A stretch of DNA of 64,000 bases, from positions 2,176,589-2,240,588 of the forward strand of contig SCFE01000044.1 of NCBI GenBank assembly GCA_004352715.1, in the 5' to 3' direction. The stretch comes from Hofstenia miamia (lineage: Eukaryota > Xenacoelomorpha > Acoela). This document shows, piece by piece, positions 35,774-46,690 of this stretch (position 1 is its first letter; each line of letters opens with the position of its first letter). Under the pieces are notes generated by a model, which was not told the DNA's origin, did not search any database, and saw only the letters and a list, made by a program, of their open reading frames with translations. The translations under genes and the position numbers were made by a program.

Positions 35774-37213
35774 ATTAAGAACAAAAAGAAGAATCAACAA
35801 ACCAACATGCTGACTTGGAGTCAATAACAACTCCCACCCAAAGGAGAACACATTCAGAAACAGATGTATTTCCTACAGAACTAGAAACCCTACATATGTC
35901 CCCAGAAACAGGATCCAGTGAAGTCTTAAATATTTTAAGACAAACAAATGAGACAGAAACAATACTGAGAGCTGAGATACAATTGTTAGTGGAAAGAATG
36001 GTGAAACTAGAGCAGGAGAATGAAAACACAATGAGCAAGTTAAAAATAGAAATGGACAACTGCCTAGAAAACCAAAGTGAAAATTTCCAAAAGGACATTA
36101 AAGCACTAACAACTCAGCTAGCACAATTGAACAAATGCTTCCAGGAATGGAATGCAAAATGGGAAAAGATATGCCGACAATTAGAAGACAAGAACAGGCA
36201 GCTAATTCTAGACATTGACATACAAGCACAAGAGCTAGAACAGCTCAAAGATAAACTCAGATTAACAGAATTGTTCAGAGAAGAGAATCGCGAAAACCAA
36301 ATGCAAAAGCTAGCAGATCTGAGACAAAAAATAAAAGCAATACAGGGAAATGAAGAAATGAAAAGGAAAATTGGAAGGCAACACAAATGCATGAAATAAC
36401 AGTCAATCAATTAAAAGAAAGAAGCCTACAAGCATCACCCATCAATTTTAAAAACCAATTCAGAGACACAAAAGACAAAATCACAAGCCTACAATAAATG
36501 AAAAGATAAATGTGCGAAGAAGATCAACCTATGAGAGGTCAATGCTATCAGAGTAGGGTCATAAAAATATGATACCATGCAAGGCAACCCTGCCAAAATT
36601 CAATGGAAAGTTTGATAGTTACAATCCAACATTCCTCAAATGGCTGAAAATGTTTGAGATCACAATGGCTGGGAGGAAAGTAAGCCAACAAGCAGCAGTG
36701 GCGAGATTTCCATTATATTTAGCAGGAACAGCATCCGAACATTATCTACTTTTAGACACTTATACAAAACGAGATTACAGATTACTAATTGGAGACTTCA
36801 TAGAGTACTACGAAAATGAAAGTTTTAAAAATCAATACTGAATTATAATGAACTCAACAAGGATGAGAAAGACAGATGATATATGAAATTACATCCAGCA
36901 GCTGGAACAATTGGTAACACTCAGCTCAAGGGGAAGCAAATATTCCAAATACGACCTGTTTTCCCACATTTGCAAGGGAATGCCGGAAAATATTAGAACA
37001 CAATTTGAAATCAAGTGTGACAAGGATGATAAACTGGAAAAAACTATCAGGAAAGCCATATATATACAGGCAACAACTGAAAATAACGCCTGCATCTATG
37101 AAAAAGCAGTATGGAACAAGGAAAAGCAAACAGAATGGTGAAACAGTTACAAAACAAAGACAGTGAACACCAAACCTTACAAGGAAAATAAGACAGAGAA
37201 GTTCATTCAATAA
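35768..37213 (+). pseudogene. Retrotransposon gag (coiled coil + capsid)
   Basis: The best gag in the window. ATG 35768 is followed by a stop after three codons, so decay is clear. Open 35815-36399: a Ser/Thr-rich start (HSETDVFPTELETL) and a long coiled coil rich in Glu, Lys, Gln and Leu (QLLVERMVKLEQENENT). After stops, 36569-36841 and 36911-37141 give the capsid domain: FLKWLKMFEI, RFPLYLAGTASEHYLLLD, ICKGMPENIRTQFEI. No zinc knuckle is seen. Gag proteins of this kind form the particle that packages element RNA. No pol follows; instead, host-like SRCR exons start 265 bp later, so the element is truncated or misjoined. Confidence 0.85.
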
Positions 37214-37477
37214 TATGATATCAACCTAGCCTTCTTTGAAATTTTATTAATGTAAAAATTTACTCAATCTATGAAAGAGAGCACAGCATTGCTTTTTTAC
37301 CTTTTGAATAACCAATATGACATAGAATACCACCTATATCCACATTCTACAATGTTTTGCTATTGTGCTATTGTTTCTTAGTAATAAAATTTCTACATAA
37401 TTTTTATTATTATAATTACTAATAGTATTTTTTGCTATTATGACCTTTAAATAAATAATTATAAGAATAAGTTTTAG
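37214..37477. other. AT-rich non-coding stretch
   Basis: No repeat or ORF recognised; it ends in ATAAGTTTTAG, a plausible 3' splice site for the SRCR exon. Confidence 0.5.
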
Positions 37478-37637
37478 ATGTTGTGGATGGATCTTTAAGA
37501 TTAATTGGTGGTCAAAGTACAATTTCAACAATGAAAGGAAGACTAGAAATATATAAAAAAGGCACTTGGGGAATTATATGTGATGATGGATGGGATGATG
37601 AAGCTACAAATGCAGCCTGTAAAACATTGGGATTCAG
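37478..37637 (+). CDS. SRCR domain, first exon (partial host gene)
   Basis: Translates, in the frame entered by a phase-1 intron, to GSLRLIGGQ, GRLEIYKKGTWGIICDDGW and ATNAACKTLGF, the classic first half of a scavenger receptor cysteine-rich domain with two of its cysteines. The exon is bounded by TTTTAG on the left and CAG|GT on the right. SRCR domains are secreted or cell-surface ligand-binding modules; phase-1 introns before such modules are typical. No stop codon is present. The rest of the gene (signal peptide, other domains) is not visible, so it may be one exon of a multidomain receptor or a stranded fragment. Confidence 0.8.
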
Positions 37638-37904
37638 GTTTTGAATTATATATTATTTGACATCAAATGCATTCCCAAGTAACTTAAAGCTAATGTACGG
37701 ATTAAAAAATTTTTATGTATGCCTTCTTCTTGAAATTGCTAAAACAATTAAGTATTAGATCAGAAATTTTAATGACGCAAATGCTAACAATCCACTTTTC
37801 AAATATTATTTAACAATCAATTCATGCACAAAGCCATAAATATTGAAAAATTTCAGATATGTACACTTATGATAGAATCAATTTCCTATGGTACTGTAAT
37901 TTAG

Positions 37905-38080
37905 AAAAGGATTAAAATATTTTTGTTGCAAACAAGTTGGAGGGTGGCTACCGCCCAATACTAAAATTTGGCTATCTCATGTACAATGCCTAAGTACATC
38001 ACAGAACTTTCAAGAATGCAGTCATAATGGAATTGGTATTCACTCTTGTCAAGTTAATGAAGCAGTGGCAATTGAATGTA
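37905..38080 (+). CDS. SRCR domain, second exon (partial host gene)
   Basis: The acceptor CTGTAATTTAG|A restores the frame after the first exon (phase-2 intron of 267 bp). It encodes WLPPNTKIWLSHVQCLSTSQ, then QECSHNGIGIHSCQVNEAV and ends IEC, giving the remaining four conserved cysteines of a group-A SRCR domain plus an extra CC pair near its start. The sequence breaks at a single N (38081) next to an AT microsatellite, where the donor site should be. No stop codons; likely a real exon. Confidence 0.8.
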
Positions 38081-38226
38081 NATATATATATATAATATAT
38101 ACCATGTGATTCATAAGTCTCAATCTCTAACAATATGATTAACTAACTTTATTTCTTTTGTCATATCAATGTAGTTTATTTCTTATTTTTATTGATTTTT
38201 TTTAATGTACTTCCTTTTTTTAGGCA

Positions 38227-38640
38227 AATTGGTTGTATTATTACAATATGGCAGAAGCAGGTGATAGTATTCAATTTTCTCTTGCAGATAGAGTGTTTAT
38301 TGTTAGCTATGCAGTAGTGTACCAGAGTAGTGCTAAAGCTTGCCAAGAATTTCAACAACATTTCAATCATGCACCACCAGCTAGGACAACAGTGCAATAC
38401 TGGAAGCAGAAGTTTGAAGAAACCAGAAACTTATCCACTAAGCCACCATCAGGAAGACTGTCTGATGAAATCATGAAAGAAAAGGTGATAAATTTTGTAA
38501 AAGAGAATGATGGCACAAATCAATGAGAAACTGCACAAGTGTGTATGACTTCACAAAGTTCTGTTCACAGATATCTCAAAGAAGAAAAAATAAAACCTTT
38601 CAAATATCATTTTAATCAATCATTGGGAGAAGATGATCCT
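38227..38640 (+). pseudogene. HTH transposase N-terminal fragment (mariner-like / DUF4817-like)
   Basis: ATG 38248. The first 90 residues hold two helix-turn-helix-like segments: FSLADRVFIVSYAVVYQSSA with ARTTVQYWKQKFEETR and, after an in-frame stop at 38524, TSQSSVHRYLKEEKIKPFKY. This order of a CRP-like HTH followed by a second HTH is that of the DNA-binding part of Tc1/mariner-type transposases and the DUF4817 family of arthropods. The DDE catalytic domain is absent: at 38641 the sequence runs directly into the 3' ORF repeat region in an open frame. Confidence 0.6.
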
Positions 38641-41600
38641 GATCGTCAATTAAAGGACGTGAGGACAGAAGAAACATCGTCGAGCTCCTCCATTAAAACT
38701 AGGTCTCCGCAATTCTGATTGCCAAATAAAGGGCATGACGATGGAGAATTCACCACCTAGTAATAAAAGACGAAGAGTGAGAAGAAGAGCTCCGCAGTCC
38801 GATTACCAATTAAAGGGTATGACAACGGAGCATATGACACTGACAAATAAAAGAAGATGAATAAGAAGGAGGTCTCCTCAATCTGATTACCGAATAAAGG
38901 GTATGAGGATGGAAATGATCAAGGAGAAATCACCCTCTACCAAATGTCAAATAACGGGCAGGTGGGTAAATGAGGGCCATCAACAAGATACTGATCACCA
39001 ATTAAAGGGCGTGAGGTTGGAAATACCAAATTATGCACACTCCCCTTTGACATCCAGTAGTACTCAATGCCAATTAAAGGGCAGCAAGGAAACACCATCA
39101 ATAACTATGGAAAGTTGGGAAATGCAGCCGATAAGTGATGACTCAGACATGGATACATCAGAAATACCGTCAACGAGTTCACTCCCTACGACAATGAGCT
39201 CAGGAATATTTTCATACTGGCAAATGTCCACTACAACAAAATCGTCGCGATTGGAAGAAAGGGAAAGCCAAATAACAAAAATAGGGAAAGAAAGAATTCA
39301 CCCCTATTTTATAGCCAATCAAAAAATGAGATACAACTCATACGATAATTTGTCACCAGAGACAAAGAGATTGATAAGAAGCAGTACGTCCACAAAAGAG
39401 AATGAAAGCTATGCAATCCCAATAGTGATTGACAAAAATAACCGTCCTACATGCAACACAATAATAGCATACACAGGAGAGATGAAAGAGCAATTCAATA
39501 GACTGTATTTTAAGAGCACAGTACACATCACATTCGACGAACAGTTTACTATGAAAGACGTGCAGATGCTAACGAAGAACAGAGAAATGATTATATCAGA
39601 ATATGGACAAGTAAACTTGGATAAAAAGCATCTCACAATAGTATACTTTGTAAAAGATAGCGAAATAGTATTGAAGAAGCTTCAGTCTAACATAGAAGAA
39701 ATGCTAAAAATAGCCAAGAAATATAAAACTAGAGTAATAATAGTTGTCACACAGAAAGAAGATGAACTTCCAAAATGTATAAAGGAAATGGAAATAAAAT
39801 TGGATAACCTATTTACATTGAGCAGTGGAACACTTAAAATATTGGAGCTCATAAAGGTAGATCTGCAAATTAATGAAATGGCGCTGGTGGAAAGAATCAT
39901 GGTAGAACCAAAAATCACAATCAATATGTACTATCAGACAAGGACGATGGAGTTGTTAGGAATAACCAAAAATTTAGAAGAAACTGGAAACATATTCCTA
40001 AAGTGTAGCTTAATCCAAACGCCTGAACACTTAGAGAAGATAGCAATGGTATGGTCAGAAATCAAAGTGGACAAACCAAACCACAAAGAATGGCCAATGA
40101 TTGATATATGATCACCAACAAAGAAATAACACAAAAGCACAGAATCTATACTGTATAAAGTTAGGCGGGCATATGAAATGGAAGTCAAATGAAATTTTAA
40201 AACGCAAATGTTCGAAGAGATCAATGCACCAGAGATTAGAGCAAGAACTGCGATATGGATACTAGCGATTGCACTAACAAATAATGAGAAATTAGTACTG
40301 CCCATGATGAGGAAGGAGTGACGACAAATAGCTAGACAAAAGAAATATGAAATAGCCGTTGCACCAATTCCCACAAATATCAAACAATGGCTGCTGCAAA
40401 AAGTTGAGATATTACCGCTATCTCCCACAAAGAAGGTACAACAAAGGTTTGAAAAGCACTTTACAAGATTGTTGACGCAACAGCATACATTGGGAAGACC
40501 TAGTGTAATAGAGCTTGCAAATAAAACAGGTATTTGTCCAAGTGAAGTTGAGATACTAACAGACGAAACCAAAAAGTATATGTGGGGTGCAACTTCCAAT
40601 ACAAAACTGTGAGCACTCAAAAGTCAACCATGGCTTACTACACGCAATCTAATGAGAAGGGAGCATGCAGAAACTCTACAAACAATAAAAGCAGTGAAAG
40701 AAAAGAGAGTACATGAATTGATTACGAAAGAAATAAGAAAATATTTGAAAAACTATCCCCAATGCGCATACACCAAAATTATTAAGTGATCCGAGACAAT
40801 GTGAAAAGAAGGGAAAAATTGTCCTATTGAAATCATTGAAATGGTGAGCAAAAGCAAAGAAATGCAAATGGAAGAAAAGTTGTTACAATCTACGGACATA
40901 GCTCTGACTCCCAACACTCAAAGAGTAATCGATAAAGTTAACTTAGAAAAATGGGGCAAACAAGAACCCAGCAAGCTGTCATGGGTGGATACTGATGATG
41001 AGAGGCTATTGGTAGAAATCACGGTTTGAAGAGAACGGAAAAACAACATAGTGCAGAGAATATTTGGCGAGGTCTACGAACGCTAGACGAAATCATTAAT
41101 TAAAGTACTGTGCACTGAGGCATTTACAAGACAAGAAATCGATGAATTATTGGAACCTCAGAACCAAATAGCAGTGGATATTGAGTGTATTACCTCAAAA
41201 ATAGTAATAAAACCTGAAACGGCGCAAAGCTTGATGAAAAATGGATTAATGGACACCTTTTGGGAGAACATCAAGAAATCCAAGAATAACTACCCTGCTA
41301 CATTTGGGATGGCGACAACGGCAGACATGCAAGGTACATACAAAGCTATAGAAGAGAAAACGATGACAACAATTTTGAAATGTACGCCACCACCAACAAT
41401 TTTCATACCAATGTTGCTACCGACTTGGCGATTAAAAGATAAAAAGGCAGCCAAAGCGATGTGGCATGAAGAAAATACTTATGTTAATAATAGACAAGCA
41501 GCAGAGAAGATTGTTAATGATGAGCATTATAAAAAGTCAAAAGAACTCCTATTAAAGAATGATAACAAGGAGAGGATTTTCATAGAAGGACAAGTAACGC

Positions 41601-42267
41601 CCTATGATCTGTACAAGGAAGGAGAACCAATATGTAAGCAGATCAAGAAAGTCCACAACGAAATTGAAAAACAATCTACACAAACAGTAATATTGTCTTC
41701 AGGAATCAACGACATCGTATGGGGAGAACTTTGGAGCTCACAGTATCAGTATTACGACGTAATGCGAAGAGTGGAGATCATTACCATGGTGAGACTAGGA
41801 AAAAACGAACCAGAAAACATCAATGAAGAAGTTCTAGAAAACATAAGTGCTTTCTATGATGAAGCATCGATATTGAAATCATTAAGATCAACTTACAAAT
41901 TCTTCTACCCGAACACCACAATCCATCCAGATCTAGTGCATACAAGTAGAATCGACGCAATCATGACGTTGATGATAGCAATAAAAGGAATGAAACTGTA
42001 TTGGTGGATTGGCATGATTCTACATTATTCTAGTCTTCAGGAATTACAAACCGAAAAATTGTAATTAGTGGCCCTAATTGGACATTTCATGTTTTGACAA
42101 TTTTATGATATTTCTTGTTTAACTGTCGTGTTGAAAATCACTAAAGAAGAGTCGTATGAAAAGACTAGCTGGGAGATGAAAGAAGCAAACAAGATAATCA
42201 AAAAGGCAGCAGAAATGGTATATGGAGAGCAAGTGGTCATCCTTAATTAGCTACGCTGGAGGGGGAG
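38641..42267 (+). pseudogene. 3' ORF of the family-B retrotransposon (copy B1, best preserved)
   Basis: Unknown protein, about 1,200 codons including breaks. N-terminus: seven units of [DKQ]-x-[QR]-[LI]-K/T-G at 38641, 38717, 38801, 38884, 38942, 38993 and 39065, with KRRRVRRR between units. Then a Ser/Thr linker, RIHPYFIANQKMRYNSYDNL, and an alpha/beta region with IPIVIDKNNRP, HITFDEQFT and TRVIIVVTQK (open from 38903 to 40111). Middle: KTGICPSEVEIL and KYMWGATSNTKL (after stops). C-terminal half open 41150-42064 with NNYPATFGMAT, YYDVMRRVEIITMVRLGKN. A 22-base LTR-B end lies within it at 42003. No signal peptide or membrane helix. It ends at a purine tract before the family-B LTR. Homology to family-A copies is clear at protein level but low at DNA level, so the protein was under selection. 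Confidence 0.78.
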
Positions 42268-43584
42268 TGTGACATAATCCATCAAAACTATCATGTGTGG
42301 TCAAGATGAGAGAAAAGGATGAATGAAACAAAGACTAAAAATATTTACAATGATTATAATGATTTAAATGTAAACACATGATATGATTGATTATTACATT
42401 TTGTAAAACATTTTGTGCAATTAGATTTAAAATTATGCTCAACAGTATTTGACAAAATGATAGATGGTCAAACAGCGTAGTCAAATTAATGCTGATGTTG
42501 CGTAATCATAGCAGAAATATTAAATGAGAGAAAACTGTAAACAAGAAGCGATTAACAGGTACTAGTCAAGTAATTAGTTGTTTATTACAAAGTGCTATAA
42601 ATATGCTTGAAGTGATGTAATTATTGATGAGCAAATTTACGTTGGATTTACTTTTCTCTTGTCAGGTTATTTTATATTATAATGGAAAGCTAAATGTTTA
42701 CGAGCTAGGGTAATTGTATGGTGGTTCCCACATCCAGTTAAAGGTATGCTGGAGCAGCCTCCTAATAGCTATTCCACAGTGGGGAGGGCGACAGCTGTAG
42801 TTACCTTGTGTGCTCTTAGGTTACTGATAGGTGTAGGGTTTTTTTACTGTTATAGCTTTCCTACTCATCATTGCTTGCCTGTTATTATGATTGCAACTCT
42901 TATGTTTTACATGCTACCTTCATTATCAATGAACTTCAGTTATTTATTATGTTATATTCTGATTGGTGAATTAATTTTACTTACATTTAGATGGTTATTT
43001 AGATCGTATCTTTATATTCTATTACTTATAGATTGTTTAATTGTCACATCTATATCTTTCTGCAGACGGCATTGATTGTTTACATGTATTGAGGGCTACT
43101 AGATATTTCTATATATGTAGGGGTATTACATGTAAGGCTCAATAACAAGCTACTCAAGCATCCCAGTTGCATTATTTTGTTTCTAATACAAATTCATAAT
43201 AACAAAAACAATCAATGCATTAAATTCTTAAGTAGTTGCAAATCCCATCACACTGAGTTTACTATTCACATACCAATTCCTTCGATGGTTTCTATGTTAC
43301 AATGGCAGCTCCATTTGTAGATGCAGCTGGTCTATGAGTTCCTGGATATGCATGTCTACCGTCGAGTGTCGAACCTGTCTTCCATCCTCTCTGTTTTACC
43401 TAAATAAGTTGGAGTAAGTTATGTAGTTAAAAGGGCTCACGCATATTAAGCTAAGTTAATAAACCGAACACTTATTGTAAAGGAGAGAATTGGAAACATG
43501 CCGACTCCGCCTACTGTTTTATCTGAGAAAAGTAATAGTTCTTCTACAAATGATACACTAATGGTGGATTGGCCTGATTCTACA
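42268..43584 (+). repeat. Family-B LTR (3' LTR of copy B1)
   Basis: TGTGACATAATCC...GCCTGATTCTACA, 1317 bp. The GGAGGGGGAG purine tract precedes it. CTATAAATATG near 42594 is a TATA box; the stem-closed domain lies at 42684-42861. Ends match the two reverse family-B LTRs at 44289 and 55799. The short ORF at 43498 crosses the LTR end and is not taken as a gene. Confidence 0.82.
42684..42861 (+). promoter_or_regulatory. LTR-B stem-closed RNA domain
   Basis: GGAAAGCTA (42684-42692) pairs with TAGCTTTCC (42853-42861). The strand before the 3' arm carries TAGGTGTAGGGTTTTTTT, like the TTAGGTATAGGGGTTTTTC of family A at the same place. Confidence 0.65.
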
Positions 43585-43908
43585 CTATGCAGCTATATCA
43601 AAGATTGAGTTTATGCAATCCACAACAATTACACAATGCTCAAAGAGCTTGAAGAAGCAATTTCACATGAATTGACAAACATCAATCAAGAAGTCGTCCT
43701 TAATGGTTATTCAAGCTTCAGGAAACGATGCAATCTCTGTTTGGAGCAAGATGGTGAACATTTTGAACAGTTGCTGTGAAATTGCTGTTATTTACCGTGA
43801 TATGTTACTGTAATTGCTTATTATTTACTTTAGTTTGTTCTTTCTTTTATTGAGTTTATTCTTGCTGTTGTTTAATTTTAATTTTAGAGACAGAGACTTA
43901 GGAATCGC

Positions 43909-43947
<39 letters not shown>

Positions 43948-44288
43948 ATGTTGGATACAAGCAGGATCTCTATACATAATTTATGGTATCTATTAAATAA
44001 AGCAATAGGATTCTGATTGTGGTAACCAAGGAAATGGTAGAAACTAATATGGTAAGTTTCTTTTTTACCCTGATATTCCTTATACTAATATTATAACTTG
44101 CTGTTATATAATTTATTATTCATTTGTAATGTTGTTTTAATTTGTTTTAATTCATTTTGGATTTTACAATTTTCATAGTTATATTAGAAATTGTGCAGTA
44201 TTTCATTTTCTCCTAGATTCAAATTAATATTGCTTAAATTAAGCTTTGGAAATAATGAGGGAAATGATTGCAATCAAATCAAAGGTAA
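43585..44288. other. Unassigned AT-rich stretch with (TA)n
   Basis: It includes an AT dinucleotide run near 43911-43943 and short open frames (CNLCLEQDGEHFEQLL near 43735) without a recognised family. Nothing else is seen. Confidence 0.5.
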
Positions 44289-45503
44289 TGTAGAATCTTG
44301 CCAACCCCTTATGCTTAATTATTGGAGTTGCTTTACAGTTTCTAATCGTTTGGGCAATAAATTAGGTATTACCAATTCCAAAACAGCTCTCAACCTAATA
44401 CTGATGGTACATATTAACTTAATTTATTTTACACTGTAGTGTTCTGTGAGAAGTTAGTAACTTTTGCTATCATTTAGGTTGAAGAAGGTGGATGGTAATG
44501 GGTCGAAACTGGACGCCAAGTGGTGCTCAAGAGAGACTATCTTCTTTGGTATCAGCTCCAGTTTAGTTTGACTTTACATTTGAAACTCTTAGTGATTCTC
44601 TCAGTGCATGCAGCAATGTCTCTGTGATAACGTGTGTGGTGAACTACTAATTTAGTGCATTGCTTGTTCTTGTTATTAGTACTATGTAAATAAATGAGAA
44701 TAAAGCAACCTGGATGCAATAGCTTATTATTGAGCCTTACATATAATAACACTACATTTAAATAAGTACATGTTGAATCAAGGTACATGTGAACAATCAA
44801 TGTGGTCAGGAGAAACATGAATACTTGATTAAGTCAGAAGTCATACACTTTGTAGAGTAAAGGTAAACAATAAATAAATAACCTAATGTAAGCACTAAGG
44901 TTATTTGTGATACAAATGATAGGAAAGCTATAATTAGTAAAAAACCCTATTCCTATTCCTAACCTACAAAACACTACAGGAAATCCTGACTACCAGCCTC
45001 ACTGCTCTTTTGAAAGGCAGTCTGTGAGGCTGCTCCAGAATTCCGTTAAATGAATTCAGGGACCACCAAAAGATTACCCTTGTGCTTGACTGTTTAGATT
45101 TCCATTTATTACATAAAATAACCTGACAATATAAAGAAGTGAATCCAGTAAAATTCATTCACCATTAAATCAAACAATTAATGCATATTTATAGCACATT
45201 TAGGTAAATAATCAAACACTCAGCTAGTGCCTGTTGGTTGACGTTTGTTTACAATTCTTCCTGCATTTATTGTTCTGCTTAATTATGCAACATCAGCTTT
45301 AATTAGTATACACTGTTTGGTCTTCTGATGTTTGCCAAATACTACCAAGTTAATTTAAATATAAAAACTACTTCAAACAATTTACAAATAAATAGTCTAT
45401 CATATCCATTTGCTTTACATTTAATCAATATTACATTTTAGTCTTAGTTACTTCCATTCTTTCTCTTATTTTGACCACACATAGACTCTGATGGATTATG
45501 ACA
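44289..45503 (-). repeat. Solo family-B LTR, apparent target duplication AGGTAA
   Basis: TGTAGAATCTTGCC...GGATTATGACA, 1215 bp, reverse. AGGTAA occurs at 44283-44288 and 45504-45509. Its domain has the perfect inner hairpin CAGCCTCAC (44994-45002) / GTGAGGCTG (45024-45032). Confidence 0.8.
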
Positions 45504-46690
45504 AGGTAATTATTAGATTTTTTGTGTATTAATTTAGGGCAACCTGTAATTTTGTTGGTAAGGATTAATCTGTTTTAGCTTTGTGCTAGTGTGGGAGTGA
45601 TTCACAACTAATAGCTACTCTTTCTAGTCACCCTGAATTGTATTAAGTTAGTTATAGGTATATAGCTATTTTATAACACATAGTTTTTTCCTTTTTCTTA
45701 TGAAAAGGACATAATATTTCCCAATATGGTTAAGTCATGCCTGTTAGCCTGCACAAATGCATATATCTAGATTGCTCTTGCATGTTCACCTTAAATATCA
45801 ACAGCCATTTATTAAAATTTCATGTGAACAAATTTATTCTTCCTGTAATTTGTTTAATGTTGCTCTGTGTGATGCCATTTCATATTGCCTCTTTTGGCTC
45901 AGAATCAATTCTGTGAAATGTGCTTTTTCCTTGGTTTTTGTTTCTGTGATTGAAGTGCTTAGCCTATCTACCAACTACACCTTCTTTTTCCAGTTCAAGT
46001 TGATCATAGCTGTATTTTGGTTTTCATATCTAGATGGGCTTCTGTTTCTTCTGGAAATGTTTAGTTGATTTTTTTACTGCTGGCATTAGGGGTTGCTTGC
46101 CCTCCTCTCTTGCTGTTGTTCCTGTTGCTGATCCTATTCCAGCCTTATTAGTCTGATCTTATCTTCAAGCAATTTGTTTTCTTGGGCTAGCATCTCTATT
46201 TTTTGTTGGAGTTGTCTAATTTCATCAATCAATTTTTTCTTCACTGCCTTCAACCAGATTTCTGCCCCTTTCTAGTTGTTGTAATATTCTTGCCATTTGC
46301 ATGTTTTCTTTTCCTTGAATTGTTCTTTTGATAATGTTTCTCTTTTATACATTTTATTTGTGTGTGTACAATTTTGTTCTGTTCTATTAGGATTTCCTGC
46401 ATTTCAAGTCATTATTGTGAATTAGTAATTTTAAATTACTCTTGAAGTGTTTTTTTAATAGGCAACCTCAATGCACAATGTCTCCTCAGTGTTTTGGAGT
46501 TCTCCAATATTGATTGATGTCAATGACACTGTTAGTGACTGTTGGAGTAGTTGGGATTTGAACTTTATTTCCTCAGGTGATTGCGCCATTCATTCAGGGT
46601 TTAATAGCTCTTGGGAAGCTTCATATTTGCATTTAGCTGGTATTGAGATTGGGAAATTCATGGTTAGTATTTACCATTGTATCTCAATGG
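45504..46690 (-). pseudogene. Retrotransposon gag, reverse, coiled-coil part
   Basis: Minus-strand frames show a Glu/Gln/Lys-rich coiled coil (LIDEIRQLQQKIEMLAQENK near 46150-46210, then LLEDKIRLIRLE), similar in type to the gag at 35815. The region towards 45700 is too decayed to read. The gene is interrupted at 46690 by a solo LTR; AGGAAGCACCAAAACTGCC at 47761-47790 (minus strand) resumes the gag start as at 19850. Confidence 0.6.

Noticed and set aside
39934-40620. 228-codon minus-strand ORF with membrane-like segments
   Set aside because: Antisense of 3' ORF copy B1, which has homologues in the sense direction only.
43498-43782. Small gene starting MPTPPTVLSEKSNSSS
   Set aside because: It crosses the family-B LTR end and has a stop soon after; likely chance.
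43911-43943. (TA)n tract as a regulatory element
   Set aside because: Simple microsatellite; no further support.
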